Part shown: positions 1 through 8,460 of the stretch, one piece after another
How positions within the stretch are numbered: the first letter of the stretch is position 1
How the letters are laid out: each line of letters opens with the position of its first letter
Origin: an uncultured Pirellulaceae bacterium
GTDB taxonomy: Bacteria; Planctomycetota; Planctomycetia; Pirellulales; Pirellulaceae
Reading direction: 5' to 3'
NCBI GenBank assembly: GCA_937944405.1
Contig: CALDYR010000041.1
Span: forward strand, 24,598 to 88,597
Length of the DNA: 64,000 nt
Program-made: the position numbers and the translations under genes
Notes under the pieces: generated by a model
Seen by the model: only the letters and a program-made list of their open reading frames with translations
Databases searched by the model: none
Told to the model about the DNA's origin: nothing

Positions 1-1693
1 TTCGTTCGAGACTGATCTTTTGCAGTTCGCGATTAAGCTGCCTGATGCGTTGGCGGCTTTTGAAGGGGCGGATCATCTTGCGGCGGACATCTACCAACAA
101 CAATCCGTCGGCTTGACTGAGGGTATTGTCGATGATGCTTTTTTCGACCGCTTCGTGTTGGCCGTGAACGTCGTTGAGCAGTCCTTTGACCTCGATTTCT
201 TCGTCAGTCGCGGCGCGGATCAGTTCGGTGAAGCTGATTCTGCGTTGGGTTAATTCAGCGTTCAGTTCCGCCAGTTCCCGCAGCGCCGGCGCCGCATCAA
301 TCACTTGCGCGCGGGCCACACGGGCTTCCTGTTCTAAGTCCAGTCGTCGACGGCGGTTGGCAGCGAAGTTCCAAGCTTCGATTTCGGCCTCCAACACCTT
401 TAACTCGCGCGCCAATAAATCACTGTTAAGGGGGAGTAAACGGTTCTCCATTTCATATAGCTTCGATTCACTGTCTAAAGAATCGGTGTGGTACTCCAAC
501 TGGAGTTCCTCAGCGCGAAGCCGAATCATCGTAAAGGTATCGGCTTCTCCAAGTTCTTCGTTCTTGAGTTGTTTATCAAGTTCGGCGATGCCCTTGCGTG
601 AGTCGGCCCGGTCTTTGGGAATCTCACCCAAGCGGACTTTATGTTGCAACTCCGTTTTGTTCAATTCGTCCATCCGCGCGTGGAGCGTTTCCATGTCCTG
701 ACGGAGGCTCTCCAGTTGCGTGAACAGATCCTCTGCGGATTCTCCTTCATTGGGGATTTGCGGTTTCAAATCGACTGAAAGTTTATTTTGGAGGAGCTTT
801 TTCTTTTCTTCAAACTTCATAATCGAGTCGCGCTGGATCAGGTCTTTCTTAAGATACTTCTTGGCCTGCGACAGTAGGCCAAGCGATTCATCAAGCAATC
901 GCGCGCGGCGGCTGTGTTCCGCAGTCTCATCATTCTGGGACGATTTTAAAACCGCTTTTTGATGTTGAATCACTTCCTGTAGATCACCAATCATCTGCCG
1001 AGAAATCGGCAGATCCAACGCAAGGTCGGCAGGGAACGCCGGACCGATCGGCGCTTGGACCGGCGAAGGCGACGCGGGAGGTTGCGTTTGGGTTGAGGCT
1101 CTTGCTTGGGTGGGGGCTGACGCTGGGATTTGGCTGGGTGGTGTTTCTAAGTCGGCCGGGGCGCGCACCGCTTGGACCGGTGACTTTTTTTGATCCTCTA
1201 CGCTGCGGAGTTCGGTCGGTTCTTCCAACGTAGCGATCTCCACGTTTGAGAATGCCGAAAACCCCTCGGTGGCCGCATCGTTATAGGCCGCAGGTTGCAC
1301 GGCGGAATCGTAAATGATGTCGACCGATGGAGGACGCTGTGTCGATTGCGGGCGTTGGGTGAGGGCCGATAATTGTCGATCCGACCGGTTGCCCAAAACG
1401 ATTTTAGCCAGTTGTTGATCGGTGACGACTAAATCAGCAATCCCGTTGCAGTGAAGCTTAAAATCAATTTTCCGATCGTGGTGGAATCGATAGAAATTTT
1501 GTTCGATCGTAAATCCCGGTGCAATTCGGTTGGACCTAGGTAACGCTGGTTTGCTGTTCCTTGGTGCTTGTCGCAGCGAATTGCGAGGACGCGCTGATTG
1601 TCCGTTGGCCGTTGGGAATCCCCCGATTCCAAGTACGATTCCAAGTACGAGTGTGAAAATCAAAGCCAACCAACGGTTCGGTGCCAATAACAT
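1..1693 (-). CDS. MscK/MscS-like mechanosensitive channel, N-terminal part (runs off the window)
   Basis: A single open frame of 564 codons runs from an ATG at 1693 off the left edge, so the C-terminus is missing. The protein starts with a signal peptide or membrane segment (MLLAPNRWLALIFTLVLGIV), then a short folded stretch, a Pro/Gln/Thr-rich linker at about residues 130-220, then about 340 residues dense in Glu, Lys, Gln, Arg and Leu that read as long coiled coil. This plan fits the periplasmic coiled-coil region of large MscK/KefA-type channels, whose pore would lie beyond the window edge. The pore is not seen, so another long coiled-coil envelope protein is possible. Two 12-bp direct repeats (1624-1647) lie in the signal-peptide codons and encode a repeated VLGI. 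It lies downstream of the pst genes on the same strand with a 377-bp gap, so it is probably transcribed separately. Confidence 0.6.
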   Translation of the reverse strand, partial: MLLAPNRWLALIFTLVLGIVLGIGGFPTANGQSARPRNSLRQAPRNSKPALPRSNRIAPGFTIEQNFYRFHHDRKIDFKLHCNGIADLVVTDQQLAKIVLGNRSDRQLSALTQRPQSTQRPPSVDIIYDSAVQPAAYNDAATEGFSAFSNVEIATLEEPTELRSVEDQKKSPVQAVRAPADLETPPSQIPASAPTQARASTQTQPPASPSPVQAPIGPAFPADLALDLPISRQMIGDLQEVIQHQKAVLKSSQNDETAEHSRRARLLDESLGLLSQAKKYLKKDLIQRDSIMKFEEKKKLLQNKLSVDLKPQIPNEGESAEDLFTQLESLRQDMETLHARMDELNKTELQHKVRLGEIPKDRADSRKGIAELDKQLKNEELGEADTFTMIRLRAEELQLEYHTDSLDSESKLYEMENRLLPLNSDLLARELKVLEAEIEAWNFAANRRRRLDLEQEARVARAQVIDAAPALRELAELNAELTQRRISFTELIRAATDEEIEVKGLLNDVHGQHEAVEKSIIDNTLSQADGLLLVDVRRKMIRPFKSRQRIRQLNRELQKISLER

Positions 1694-2070
1694 TACACGA
1701 TTTAAAATCACACGTGACTCCAAAGTCCATTTCAAACGTCGCAGATAGAAGGAACATACGCACCGTCAGAACGTCTTGTTTGCGGAGTTTAGATTTTTCG
1801 TTTGGACACAACAATAGCAGAGTTTTTTCTCATCTTTTTTCGGCCTCTTCCGCGATTTTACATCGCAAGTTTAGAAATTGTGACGGGCTTCGCCTGAATT
1901 CCCGTCGGTGGGGTTTAGGGGCATTCAGGCCAATCCCTCGTTCATTCACTGTAAACGGTAAGCTTTGGGCGCGCTCGGTGCCCCCAAGTTCCCCCACCCT
2001 CTTTTGTTCCCGAGGGCGACAGCGCGGGGATTCGTAAGAAACTGCTATCGGTCAAAACTGCCTTCGCAGT
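1694..2070. other. Intergenic region between pstB and the MscK-like gene
   Basis: No convincing gene is seen. A short hairpin lies at 1882-1906 (GACGGG paired with CCCGTC around the sequence CTTCGCCTGAATT). Its core resembles a GGCTTCGCCCGAATTC stretch near 40513 and the core of the 125-bp dispersed repeat. The end nearest 1693 should hold the promoter of the MscK-like gene, but no clear -35/-10 pair was recognised. Confidence 0.4.
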
Positions 2071-2847
2071 TTAACCGCGGCGTCCCTGTAAAAAAGCTCC
2101 TGCGATCGGGTCTTGGGGGGCACTGAAAACGCGCTTCAACGGTCCAGATTCGATGATCGTGCCGGTGTTCTCGCGTATCCAAAAAACAGAGACATCGTCC
2201 GCAATACGATTCGCTTGTGACAAATTGTGCGTCACGATCAACACCGTAAGTTGCCCGCGAAAAGAGGCGATCAAGTCTTCGACCACATCACTGGATACAG
2301 GGTCTAGGGCACTGCATGGTTCATCAAACAACATGATCTCGGGTTCAAGGGCCAACGCCCGAGCGATGCATAGGCGTTGCATTTGCCCGCCTGACAAACG
2401 GAGCGCTGAATGATTCAAGCGCTCTTTGACTTCGTTCCACAACCCCGCTTTAATTAGCGAATCTTCCACACGGTCGTTGATCTCCGATTTGGCAAACCGA
2501 TGTTCTTTGAGCGGCATTGCGATATTTTTTTTGATCGACATGGGAAAAGGGTTGGGTTTTTGAAATACCATTCCAATCCGTCGACGCAGTTGGCCAAGAT
2601 CGCAATCGGGAGAATCGATGCGGCAATGATCCACCCAGATTTCCCCTGAAACATGACAGCCGGGTACTAGGTCGGTCAGCCGATTCAAGGTCGAAAGAAA
2701 GGTACTTTTCCCGCATCCGCTGGGCCCAACCAAAGCCGTCACTTTACCGCGACTGGCCGAAAAATTAACGTCTCCAAGGACCGTACGCGATCCGTATCGC
2801 ACTTGCAATTGCTTTACTTCAATCGCATTTCCAGGTGGGGCAATCAC
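2071..2847 (-). CDS. pstB: Phosphate ABC transporter ATP-binding protein PstB
   Basis: This is the ATPase that powers high-affinity phosphate uptake by the PstSCAB transporter at the inner face of the cytoplasmic membrane. The 258-residue protein has a Walker A motif GPSGCGKST near residue 41, the Q-loop QKPNPFPMSI typical of PstB, the ABC signature LSGGQMQR, Walker B IMLFDEPCSALDP and the H-loop VTHN. Length is normal for the family. The start is a GTG at 2847, about 84 bases after the pstA stop, the loosest junction in the operon. No phoU follows, although phoU often accompanies pstB. Confidence 0.93.
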   Translation of the reverse strand: MIAPPGNAIEVKQLQVRYGSRTVLGDVNFSASRGKVTALVGPSGCGKSTFLSTLNRLTDLVPGCHVSGEIWVDHCRIDSPDCDLGQLRRRIGMVFQKPNPFPMSIKKNIAMPLKEHRFAKSEINDRVEDSLIKAGLWNEVKERLNHSALRLSGGQMQRLCIARALALEPEIMLFDEPCSALDPVSSDVVEDLIASFRGQLTVLIVTHNLSQANRIADDVSVFWIRENTGTIIESGPLKRVFSAPQDPIAGAFLQGRRG

Positions 2848-2931
2848 CGGAAGAGCATTCGAAAGCTCGGTTTTTGATGGTTGGCTGATAATCGGCGTCC
2901 TCTGAAAAACTTTTGCTAAACAGTCGTTCTG

Positions 2932-3807
2932 TTAAACGGCCGCGGAATCATTGTAGTAGAAACGTGAAATTCCCGCCGCGACCAAGTTGAACGAAAACAG
3001 CACCGCCATCAAGACCAACGCCGTCGCCGCAGCCGAAGATTCACCGCCGGAAACATTGACCGCCAAATCGTAAATGTGGACCGACATCGTGCGTCCTGAA
3101 TCAAAAACTGATTCTGGCATGCGGGTCACATAGCCGCTGGTGAAAATCAAAGCGGCGGTCTCCGCAATCGCTCGTGATACGCCTAAGACCGTTCCTACCA
3201 TCACCCCCGGTGCCGCCGCCGGCAGCAGCAGACGCCACAAAGTTGTCGTTTTGCTCAACCCCAACGCAGTACTATTCAAACGAATGTAGGAGGGGATGGA
3301 TTCAAAGGCGGCGTAAACGGTGGTGACAACGATGGGCAAAATCATCAGTGCTAATGTCAACCCACCCGAAAGGATCGAAAATCCCATTTGCAGTGTCTGA
3401 CAAAAAAAGACCATACCAAACAAACCGAACACAATCGAAGGAACCGCAGCCAGCAAATCAAGACTTCGGGTGATACAGAATCTCAGTCTTCGGCGTTGAA
3501 GTACCGTCTCAGATAGCCACGCCGCAGTCAATATCCCTAGCGGCAAGGACAAACAAAGGCAAATACCTAAAACAAGTCCGGTTGAAATTAAAACCGTGCC
3601 GATGCCGCCGCTGCGCCCAAAATTGGTGGGTTCGCCGGAGAAGAATTCAGCCGTAAGGCGTCCTCCCCCCTTGGCGATTAGGCTGGCCATCATCCATAAA
3701 AACGCTCCGATCAAGATCGCCGCGCAACCCCAACCAATCACTTTAAAAACGACGTCAAACATTGAATATAACGGCGTCTTGGTTTTCCCCAACGACCCCT
3801 CACTCAT
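2932..3807 (-). CDS. pstA: Phosphate ABC transporter permease PstA
   Basis: This is one of the two membrane subunits of the PstSCAB phosphate importer. It has about six hydrophobic segments and the binding-protein-dependent permease region with the EAA-like loop around ALGLSKTTTLWRLLLPAAAPG. I chose the ATG at 3807, giving MSEGSLGKTK, because it overlaps the pstC stop by eight bases and so couples translation. An in-frame start ten codons upstream at 3837 is also possible. The length of about 291 residues is usual for PstA. Confidence 0.92.
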   Translation of the reverse strand: MSEGSLGKTKTPLYSMFDVVFKVIGWGCAAILIGAFLWMMASLIAKGGGRLTAEFFSGEPTNFGRSGGIGTVLISTGLVLGICLCLSLPLGILTAAWLSETVLQRRRLRFCITRSLDLLAAVPSIVFGLFGMVFFCQTLQMGFSILSGGLTLALMILPIVVTTVYAAFESIPSYIRLNSTALGLSKTTTLWRLLLPAAAPGVMVGTVLGVSRAIAETAALIFTSGYVTRMPESVFDSGRTMSVHIYDLAVNVSGGESSAAATALVLMAVLFSFNLVAAGISRFYYNDSAAV

Positions 3808-4660
3808 ATGCGACTCGCTTTCGAAACGGTTCAACAATCCCTAAGATGATCATAACCACCAACATCAATACTAAACCGGTCAAAAACAGGACCGAACGAT
3901 GAAAGACGGTGTCGTCACCCATCTCCAAGGCGATGTTGGCTGTCACGGTGCGGATGGGTTCGAACAAGTTTTTAGGGATTTGAGGGATGTTCCCGCAAAC
4001 CATCAACACTGCCATCGTTTCCCCAATTGCCCGGGCTGCGGCTAATAGAGCGCCACCGGCAATTCCACGGGCCGCTGTGGGAACCACAATCGAACAGATA
4101 AAACGAACGCGTCCCACCCCCAAGGCAACCGCGCCACGTCGATACTCAGAGGGTACCGATCGGATGGCCGTTAGGGAGGTCAACGCCACCGTCGGAGCCA
4201 CCATCAGCCCTAACACCAAAATGCCCGCGATTAAACTTTGTCCCGGTGGATGGAAATAGCTAATAGCGGGAACTAATGAAACCAAACCCCAGAAACCAAA
4301 CACCACCGACGGCACTCCGCCGAGTAGCTCGATGAAGCGCGTCAAGAATCCCATGACATACTTAAACGAATAAAATTCAATCGCCACTGCTGTCCCCAGT
4401 CCCACCGGCAGTGCCCAACCGATCGCGCCGATTGTCACCAAACAGCTCCCGGCGATCATCGGCCAAACGCCGAACTGCGGGTTGGTCGCGGTAGGGTGCC
4501 AGTGCGAATCAAAAAACAATCGACTAATTCCTACCGAAACAATCGCCGGCAGCGATTGTTTCGCAAGAAACAAAAAGACCAATAGCACCAATCCGCCGCT
4601 GACGATCGCAGCACCGCTTAGTACTAAAGTTAGTACGCGATCATTCAGCCGAGGGGACAA
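3800..4660 (-). CDS. pstC: Phosphate ABC transporter permease PstC
   Basis: This is the partner permease of PstA in the phosphate importer. The 286 residues include six predicted membrane segments and the family loop ALGVGRVRFICSIVVPTAARG before the IGETMAV segment. The gene overlaps the 3' end of pstS by about 20 bases and its stop overlaps the start of pstA, so pstS, pstC and pstA are tightly linked in one transcript. Confidence 0.93.
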   Translation of the reverse strand: MSPRLNDRVLTLVLSGAAIVSGGLVLLVFLFLAKQSLPAIVSVGISRLFFDSHWHPTATNPQFGVWPMIAGSCLVTIGAIGWALPVGLGTAVAIEFYSFKYVMGFLTRFIELLGGVPSVVFGFWGLVSLVPAISYFHPPGQSLIAGILVLGLMVAPTVALTSLTAIRSVPSEYRRGAVALGVGRVRFICSIVVPTAARGIAGGALLAAARAIGETMAVLMVCGNIPQIPKNLFEPIRTVTANIALEMGDDTVFHRSVLFLTGLVLMLVVMIILGIVEPFRKRVAYE

Positions 4661-5540
4661 AGTACTGTGCCTTAATCAAGTCGTGAACTTCATCCGATTG
4701 AGCGAACTGGATCAATCGCGCGGCGTCCTCTTGCGGTTGCCCTTTGGTGATCAACAACAGCGGACGGGTGATCGGGAACTGCCCCGAACGAATTGAATTC
4801 ATGGTCGGCGACACACCATCGGACTGAATGATTTTTATCTGGCCTCCGTTTTTCACTTCGTAATCAGCGGCACCGACAGAGACATATCCGATTGCATGGG
4901 GATTGCTTTGGATCGACTTGATGACCTGTTGGTTGTCACCGGCGATTAAGTCTGCTTCGATGTTTTCGATCGCCAGAGAGAAGTGCTTTAAAAACACTTC
5001 CAACGTACCACGGCCTTCGGCTTTGTTGATGACAACAATTCTGGCGTCGGGGCCTCCCAATGCCTTCCAGTTTTTCGCTCCTCCACGATAGATTGAACGG
5101 ACCTGTTCGGTGTCCAGAGACATCACAGGATTGGACCGATGGGCGATCAAGCAAATCCCATCCATGGCAATCCGATTGGCCACCAAACCTGATTTTTCAG
5201 ATGATTTTAGGTCGCGCGATGCCATCCCAATGTCCGCGATTCCATTTTTGGCGTCCCCAATTCCACGGGAAGAGCCACCGGTCTGAACGTCGATGCGATA
5301 CTCGGGATGCAGGGTTTCAAATCGCCGTGCGATTTCGTGCATCACCGGTGCTACGGTGCTGCTTCCGGTCAACACGAGTTTCCTGCGTGTCGGTTGAGAA
5401 CTAACTCCGTCGACGCTTGAACGACGGACGTTGCCCGATCCCGCGATGCCAACGCCGGTTCCCTCTGAACAACCTCCGACAACCGCTATCAGCAGTGAAA
5501 GGGTGGATAAAAACAGAAACGGGGAGCCCTTCAGGTTCAT
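4641..5540 (-). CDS. pstS: Phosphate-binding lipoprotein PstS
   Basis: This is the extracytoplasmic phosphate receptor that delivers ligand to PstC/PstA. From the ATG at 5540 the protein begins with a lipoprotein signal (LSLLIAVVGGC) whose cysteine would be lipidated. It then shows the PstS-type motifs LTGSSTVAPVMHEIARRF and TGGSSRGIGDAKNGIADIGM, which form the phosphate pocket in this family. I chose 5540 over an ATG 12 codons upstream because an AGGAAAA ribosome binding site lies about nine bases before it and because the ATG overlaps the stop of the upstream regulator as TAATG. The length of 299 residues is normal. Confidence 0.93.
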   Translation of the reverse strand: MNLKGSPFLFLSTLSLLIAVVGGCSEGTGVGIAGSGNVRRSSVDGVSSQPTRRKLVLTGSSTVAPVMHEIARRFETLHPEYRIDVQTGGSSRGIGDAKNGIADIGMASRDLKSSEKSGLVANRIAMDGICLIAHRSNPVMSLDTEQVRSIYRGGAKNWKALGGPDARIVVINKAEGRGTLEVFLKHFSLAIENIEADLIAGDNQQVIKSIQSNPHAIGYVSVGAADYEVKNGGQIKIIQSDGVSPTMNSIRSGQFPITRPLLLITKGQPQEDAARLIQFAQSDEVHDLIKAQYFVPSAE

Positions 5541-5860
5541 TACGATTTTCCTTTTTCGTCGAATAAAATCTGGCAACAGCCCAAGTCAACCGCCGCACCG
5601 CGCCCCGCCGATTTAACTGCCGCAGCAATCGAATAGCGTATCGAACGACCTTCGCGCTGATGTTCGACAACCCCCGCATCCCGTAAGACACGCAAGTGAT
5701 GAGATAGCAGGGTTTGTTCAATATCGAGTGATTGGTTAAGCTCGCCAACGGTCAGCGACCGACGGATTAACAACCTAATGACTGCTAAACGGGTTTGATC
5801 GGCCAGCACCTTCAAGAAAGTTGCACAGTCAATTGACCGATTTATTTCCACTGCAGTCAT
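5540..5860 (-). CDS. ArsR/SmtB-family transcriptional regulator, first gene of the pst operon
   Basis: This is a small winged-helix regulator of about 106 residues. It has LADQTRLAVIRLLIRRSLTV, then the helix-turn-helix SLDIEQTLLSHHLRVLRDAG, and the wing HQREGRSIRYSI. The metal-binding CxC found in the recognition helix of classic ArsR proteins is absent, but a neighbouring cysteine pair sits near the C-terminus (DLGCCQILF). Some arsenite-responsive ArsR proteins have their cysteines there. Its stop codon TAA shares a base with the pstS ATG, so regulator and transporter are coupled. The start is uncertain: in-frame starts exist up to GTG 5968, but the domain begins just after the ATG at 5860 and the longest form would run into the candidate operator. 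It probably autoregulates the pst operon; the ligand is unknown. Confidence 0.85.
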   Translation of the reverse strand: MTAVEINRSIDCATFLKVLADQTRLAVIRLLIRRSLTVGELNQSLDIEQTLLSHHLRVLRDAGVVEHQREGRSIRYSIAAAVKSAGRGAAVDLGCCQILFDEKGKS

Positions 5861-5952
5861 TGGAGTCTCGAAATTGCCAAGATACATGAATCTATGTTCA
5901 AGTGTCATTGTGACGCCCGGAGGCATTGGACGCAATAACGATGTTCCCCTTA

Positions 5953-6007
5953 GTGTTGTACAATACACTGAAAATCGAGCACTGAAGTTGCGTGTTGTTC
6001 GCTACAC
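5953..6007. promoter_or_regulatory. Candidate operator: two copies of GTGTTGT-N4-TACAC upstream of arsR-pst
   Basis: The sequence GTGTTGT, four variable bases and TACAC occurs at 5953-5968 and again at 5992-6007, 39 bp apart in the same orientation. The first copy contains the perfect palindrome TTGTACAA inside a 14-bp dyad with one mismatched pair. The position just upstream of a regulator-led operon suggests binding sites for the encoded ArsR-type protein. No convincing -35/-10 pair was recognised. Confidence 0.5.
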
Positions 6008-6018
6008 ACTCCAAAGAT

Positions 6019-6048
6019 CTCGAACTTTGTAAGTTCGAGCTTTTTTTT
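6019..6048 (+). terminator. Terminator-like hairpin reading rightward
   Basis: A perfect 9-bp stem CTCGAACTT/AAGTTCGAG with a three-base loop is followed by C and eight T residues on the plus strand, the form of an intrinsic terminator. No plus-strand gene precedes it, because the pst operon reads the other way. It may end an antisense or small RNA from the pst leader, or be a relic from before the neighbouring IS insertion. Confidence 0.6.
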
Positions 6049-6074
6049 AAGCCAGCGATTCACTTGCGTTAAAT

Positions 6075-6811
6075 GGCCTTGTCGAACAAAAGTGAAGCTC
6101 TTTGCGTATTAGCGCGGTCTGAAGGATTTGCCCCGCAAGAAGGAGCGTATCATGGCGAAAAAGAGCCGTCAAAAAACCAGCTACCAAGTCACCAACTGGT
6201 CAGCTTACAACAAGTCGCTTGTTAATCGAGGCGACACCACATTCTGGTTTTCATAAGAAGTGCCTGCCAATTGGAAGCACGCAAACAAGGGCTTCGAAGT
6301 TGGACGGCCCTTTGTTTATAGCGACGCAGCCATTGAAGTGTTGCTGAAGTCCTCACCGGCAATGATGTTCATGACAGCGCGCCAGCTTTGGATCTGGTGA
6401 AGCAATCGGGTTGCGAGATCGACACACCCTACGGCGATGGTGCTTACCACAATTGGGACAGTTGGGACATTCACGACCGATTACAATAGCAAGTAGTCGA
6501 CGCGCTCATTCCACCTCGCCGTGGCTCGTTGATCAAACAGCACGCCAGTTGCAACGCAGAGCCATTGCCATTGCCGCGCGACCAAAGCGTTCGACACATT
6601 CGCCGCGACGGTCGCAAAGCGCGGAAGGAGCAGGTTGGTTATCATCGACGCTCCAACGATGAAACCGCAATGTCGCGACTCAAAGGCGCCTTCGGTGATC
6701 GCTCGAAAAACAGGAAAATCAGAAAACTGAAACTGATTTCCGATGCAAAATCCTGAACATGTTTGTCATGCTCGGAATGCCTTTATCCGTGGGGCGTTAG
6801 GAAACAAGGCC
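6075..6811 (+). mobile_element. Degenerate IS5-family insertion sequence remnant
   Basis: The outer limits are suggested by GGCCTTGT at 6075-6082 and its inverse ACAAGGCC at 6804-6811, weak remains of terminal inverted repeats. No target-site duplication is evident. The interior holds a broken IS5-type transposase reading rightward (separate entry). At about 740 bp the element is shorter than a complete IS5-group element, so internal sequence is missing. Confidence 0.6.
6152..6756 (+). pseudogene. IS5-family transposase, broken
   Basis: The ATG at 6152 opens a recognisable IS5-type N-terminus (SYQVTNWSAYNKSLVNRGD, then TTFWFS) that stops at TAA 6254. The same frame then continues with a degraded GRP-YSDAAIE motif. 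Further on come YGDGAYHNWDSWDIHDRLQ, a TAG near 6487, the IPPRRG motif and the C-terminal part RRDGRKARKEQVGYHRRS, then ETAMSRLKGAFGD. These follow the order of IS5 DDE transposases, but at least two in-frame stops and an internal loss of the middle of the gene remove activity. Confidence 0.8.
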
Positions 6812-7123
6812 CTTTGTCGCCCAAGACCCTGGCCCCCTTTCTCAACTTCCAGCAAAGCGCAGGACAGCCAACACGGCGAATCGGCGAACCGGAAGGGGCC
6901 AGTGGTTGTTTTGCGGTTGGGAGCAGAACCTACAATAGACTCCCCGGTGCCAACGTTTTTGAAAAAAACAAATTTGACGACACTCGACTGTTGGCCCCGT
7001 TGCCGCAACGAGCGACTGATTCTCTCTATTGTTGGCCCGTCTGTTTCGCTATTGTCGATCGCGCGCCGTCGACAATACGGCGAACACGGTGCAAATTACA
7101 CGGAACAGATCAGCTCGGAAATC
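6812..7123. other. Gap between the IS5 remnant and the sulfotransferase gene
   Basis: An open frame runs through this stretch into the sulfotransferase gene, but its composition is unlike a protein and I recognise no domain in it. The region should hold the sulfotransferase promoter. No hairpin or binding site stands out. Confidence 0.35.
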
Positions 7124-7924
7124 ATGGACAAATTTCTCTTTCTGACAGGAGTTGGACGCAGTGGCACGACCGTTTTAAGAACAGGTTTGGGCCAGCATCC
7201 GGATATTTACTACAACGGAAAAGAAAACAACATCGTCCAAGACCTATTAAAGGTGGCATATCACAACTGCACTCTTACGTCTCGCAAATTCGCCATGGTG
7301 GTCTCTCAAAAAGAGTATGACCACATCTTCCGTGACGCGTTGAAGGCGCTGCTTTGGCCGGATGCCGTGTTGAAAACGCGCCCGTGTAAAATGGCAGCCA
7401 TCAACTTTGAGGGAAACCAGCTTGATTACTTGGGCGCTGTTTTTCCCGGTTGCAAGGTTTTATGCTTGGTCAGAAATGGGATCGAAGTGATTTCGTCTCG
7501 TATGCGGCACCCTTCGTTTGCCAGCCAATCCTTTGAAACACATTGCGAGGTTTGGAACCGGAGCCTCGGCGTGATTCGTTGGGGAGCCTCGCAGCCAGAT
7601 CGTTTTCGTTTGGTGCGGCACGAATGGTTCTACCAAACCGATTTATTCCAGCCCGAGCTAAAAGCGCTGTATCAGTGGGCAGGTATTTCCTATTCGGAAT
7701 TGCCCTTCAACCATATTGCAGGCACCTTGCGCCATCCTACGCCAAGCGGCCAAACGATCGCATCTGATGCATTCATTCATTCTTCGGACACAGAAAAAAC
7801 GCACTACTTTCTTTCCAAACGCCAGCGCTGGTCTGATTGGAATCCACAACAGCGTCAACAGTTTGAAACAATTTGCGGTGAACAGATGCAAACGCTAGAT
7901 TACGTCATTCCTTGGAACACATAG
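7124..7924 (+). CDS. PAPS-dependent sulfotransferase family protein
   Basis: The 266-residue protein begins with the 5'-phosphosulfate loop GVGRSGTTVLRTGLG at residues 9-23, which binds the PAPS cofactor. A second motif, KVLCLVRNGIEVISSRMRH, near residues 111-129 fits the 3'-phosphate-binding region of the Sulfotransfer_3 type. Such enzymes move sulfate to a sugar, polysaccharide, lipid or tyrosine acceptor; the acceptor cannot be told here. I chose the ATG at 7124 because the family fold starts immediately after it, although the frame stays open about 380 bases further upstream. The gene stands alone between IS5 and IS4 remnants, so transfer or rearrangement is possible. Confidence 0.8.
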   Translation: MDKFLFLTGVGRSGTTVLRTGLGQHPDIYYNGKENNIVQDLLKVAYHNCTLTSRKFAMVVSQKEYDHIFRDALKALLWPDAVLKTRPCKMAAINFEGNQLDYLGAVFPGCKVLCLVRNGIEVISSRMRHPSFASQSFETHCEVWNRSLGVIRWGASQPDRFRLVRHEWFYQTDLFQPELKALYQWAGISYSELPFNHIAGTLRHPTPSGQTIASDAFIHSSDTEKTHYFLSKRQRWSDWNPQQRQQFETICGEQMQTLDYVIPWNT

Positions 7925-8460
7925 GTTAAAATGGAGTTCCGTTAGAATGGAGTTCCCAAAGTCCGTCTTTCGCAGAAACGTTCACTGGCTAGCGCTTAGG
8001 TTTCCCCACATCTTTTGATTTCTTTGGCGAATCTCGCGCCAGCGATCACGACGGGCAGCTCGTGCCAGCCCTTCCATAATTTTTGCCATCCGGGAGGATG
8101 ATCGCCTTTTCGATTTGGGTGGCCGCTGAGACGGGCAAGAGCCAATACGAACTCAGCCCTGCGTCTCCGTAAAGCCAGTTTCTGTTTCACCGAAGAACAA
8201 AATCTATCGTCGTCTACAAAACCTTTGAATACCCCAATCCTGTCAAAAAGAATTCTCAGCGTTACCGCACAGAAGGAAAGTGCTAAACCATGAGCTAAAC
8301 CATGAATGAGAATTAAACTAAAAATGGTCTCACGATCGTCGGCACATCCTCTTTGGCTGATTCCTAGAGAAAAGAAAACACAGGCTCAGCCGATCGAACG
8401 AAACCAAACGGGTCGCCTGACTGCAAAACGCGACTCCCCCCACCAACCAATGGGGCTACT
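7925..8460. other. Gap holding an IS4-type remnant and a 12-bp tandem duplication
   Basis: Apart from the transposase fragment at 7996-8190 there is no gene. The 12-bp word GCTAAACCATGA is duplicated in tandem at 8282-8305. A near-duplicated ATGGAGTTCC lies around 7930-7955. The right end leads into the helicase gene, with no clear promoter recognised. Confidence 0.4.
7996..8190 (-). pseudogene. IS4-family transposase C-terminal fragment
   Basis: The reading RRAEFVLALARLSGHPNRK, then PPGWQKLWKGWHEL, resembles the C-terminal tail of IS4-type transposases (LARLGGH-NRK...PPGW--LWRGW--L). Only this tail of about 60 residues is present; no DDE core or inverted repeats were found. It is a relic of a second insertion near the IS5 remnant. 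Confidence 0.55.

Noticed and set aside
174..962. Plus-strand open frames at the left edge
   Set aside because: They lie opposite a single minus-strand frame that stays open for 564 codons and gives a signal peptide plus long coiled coil. The plus frames are serine- and arginine-rich shadows.
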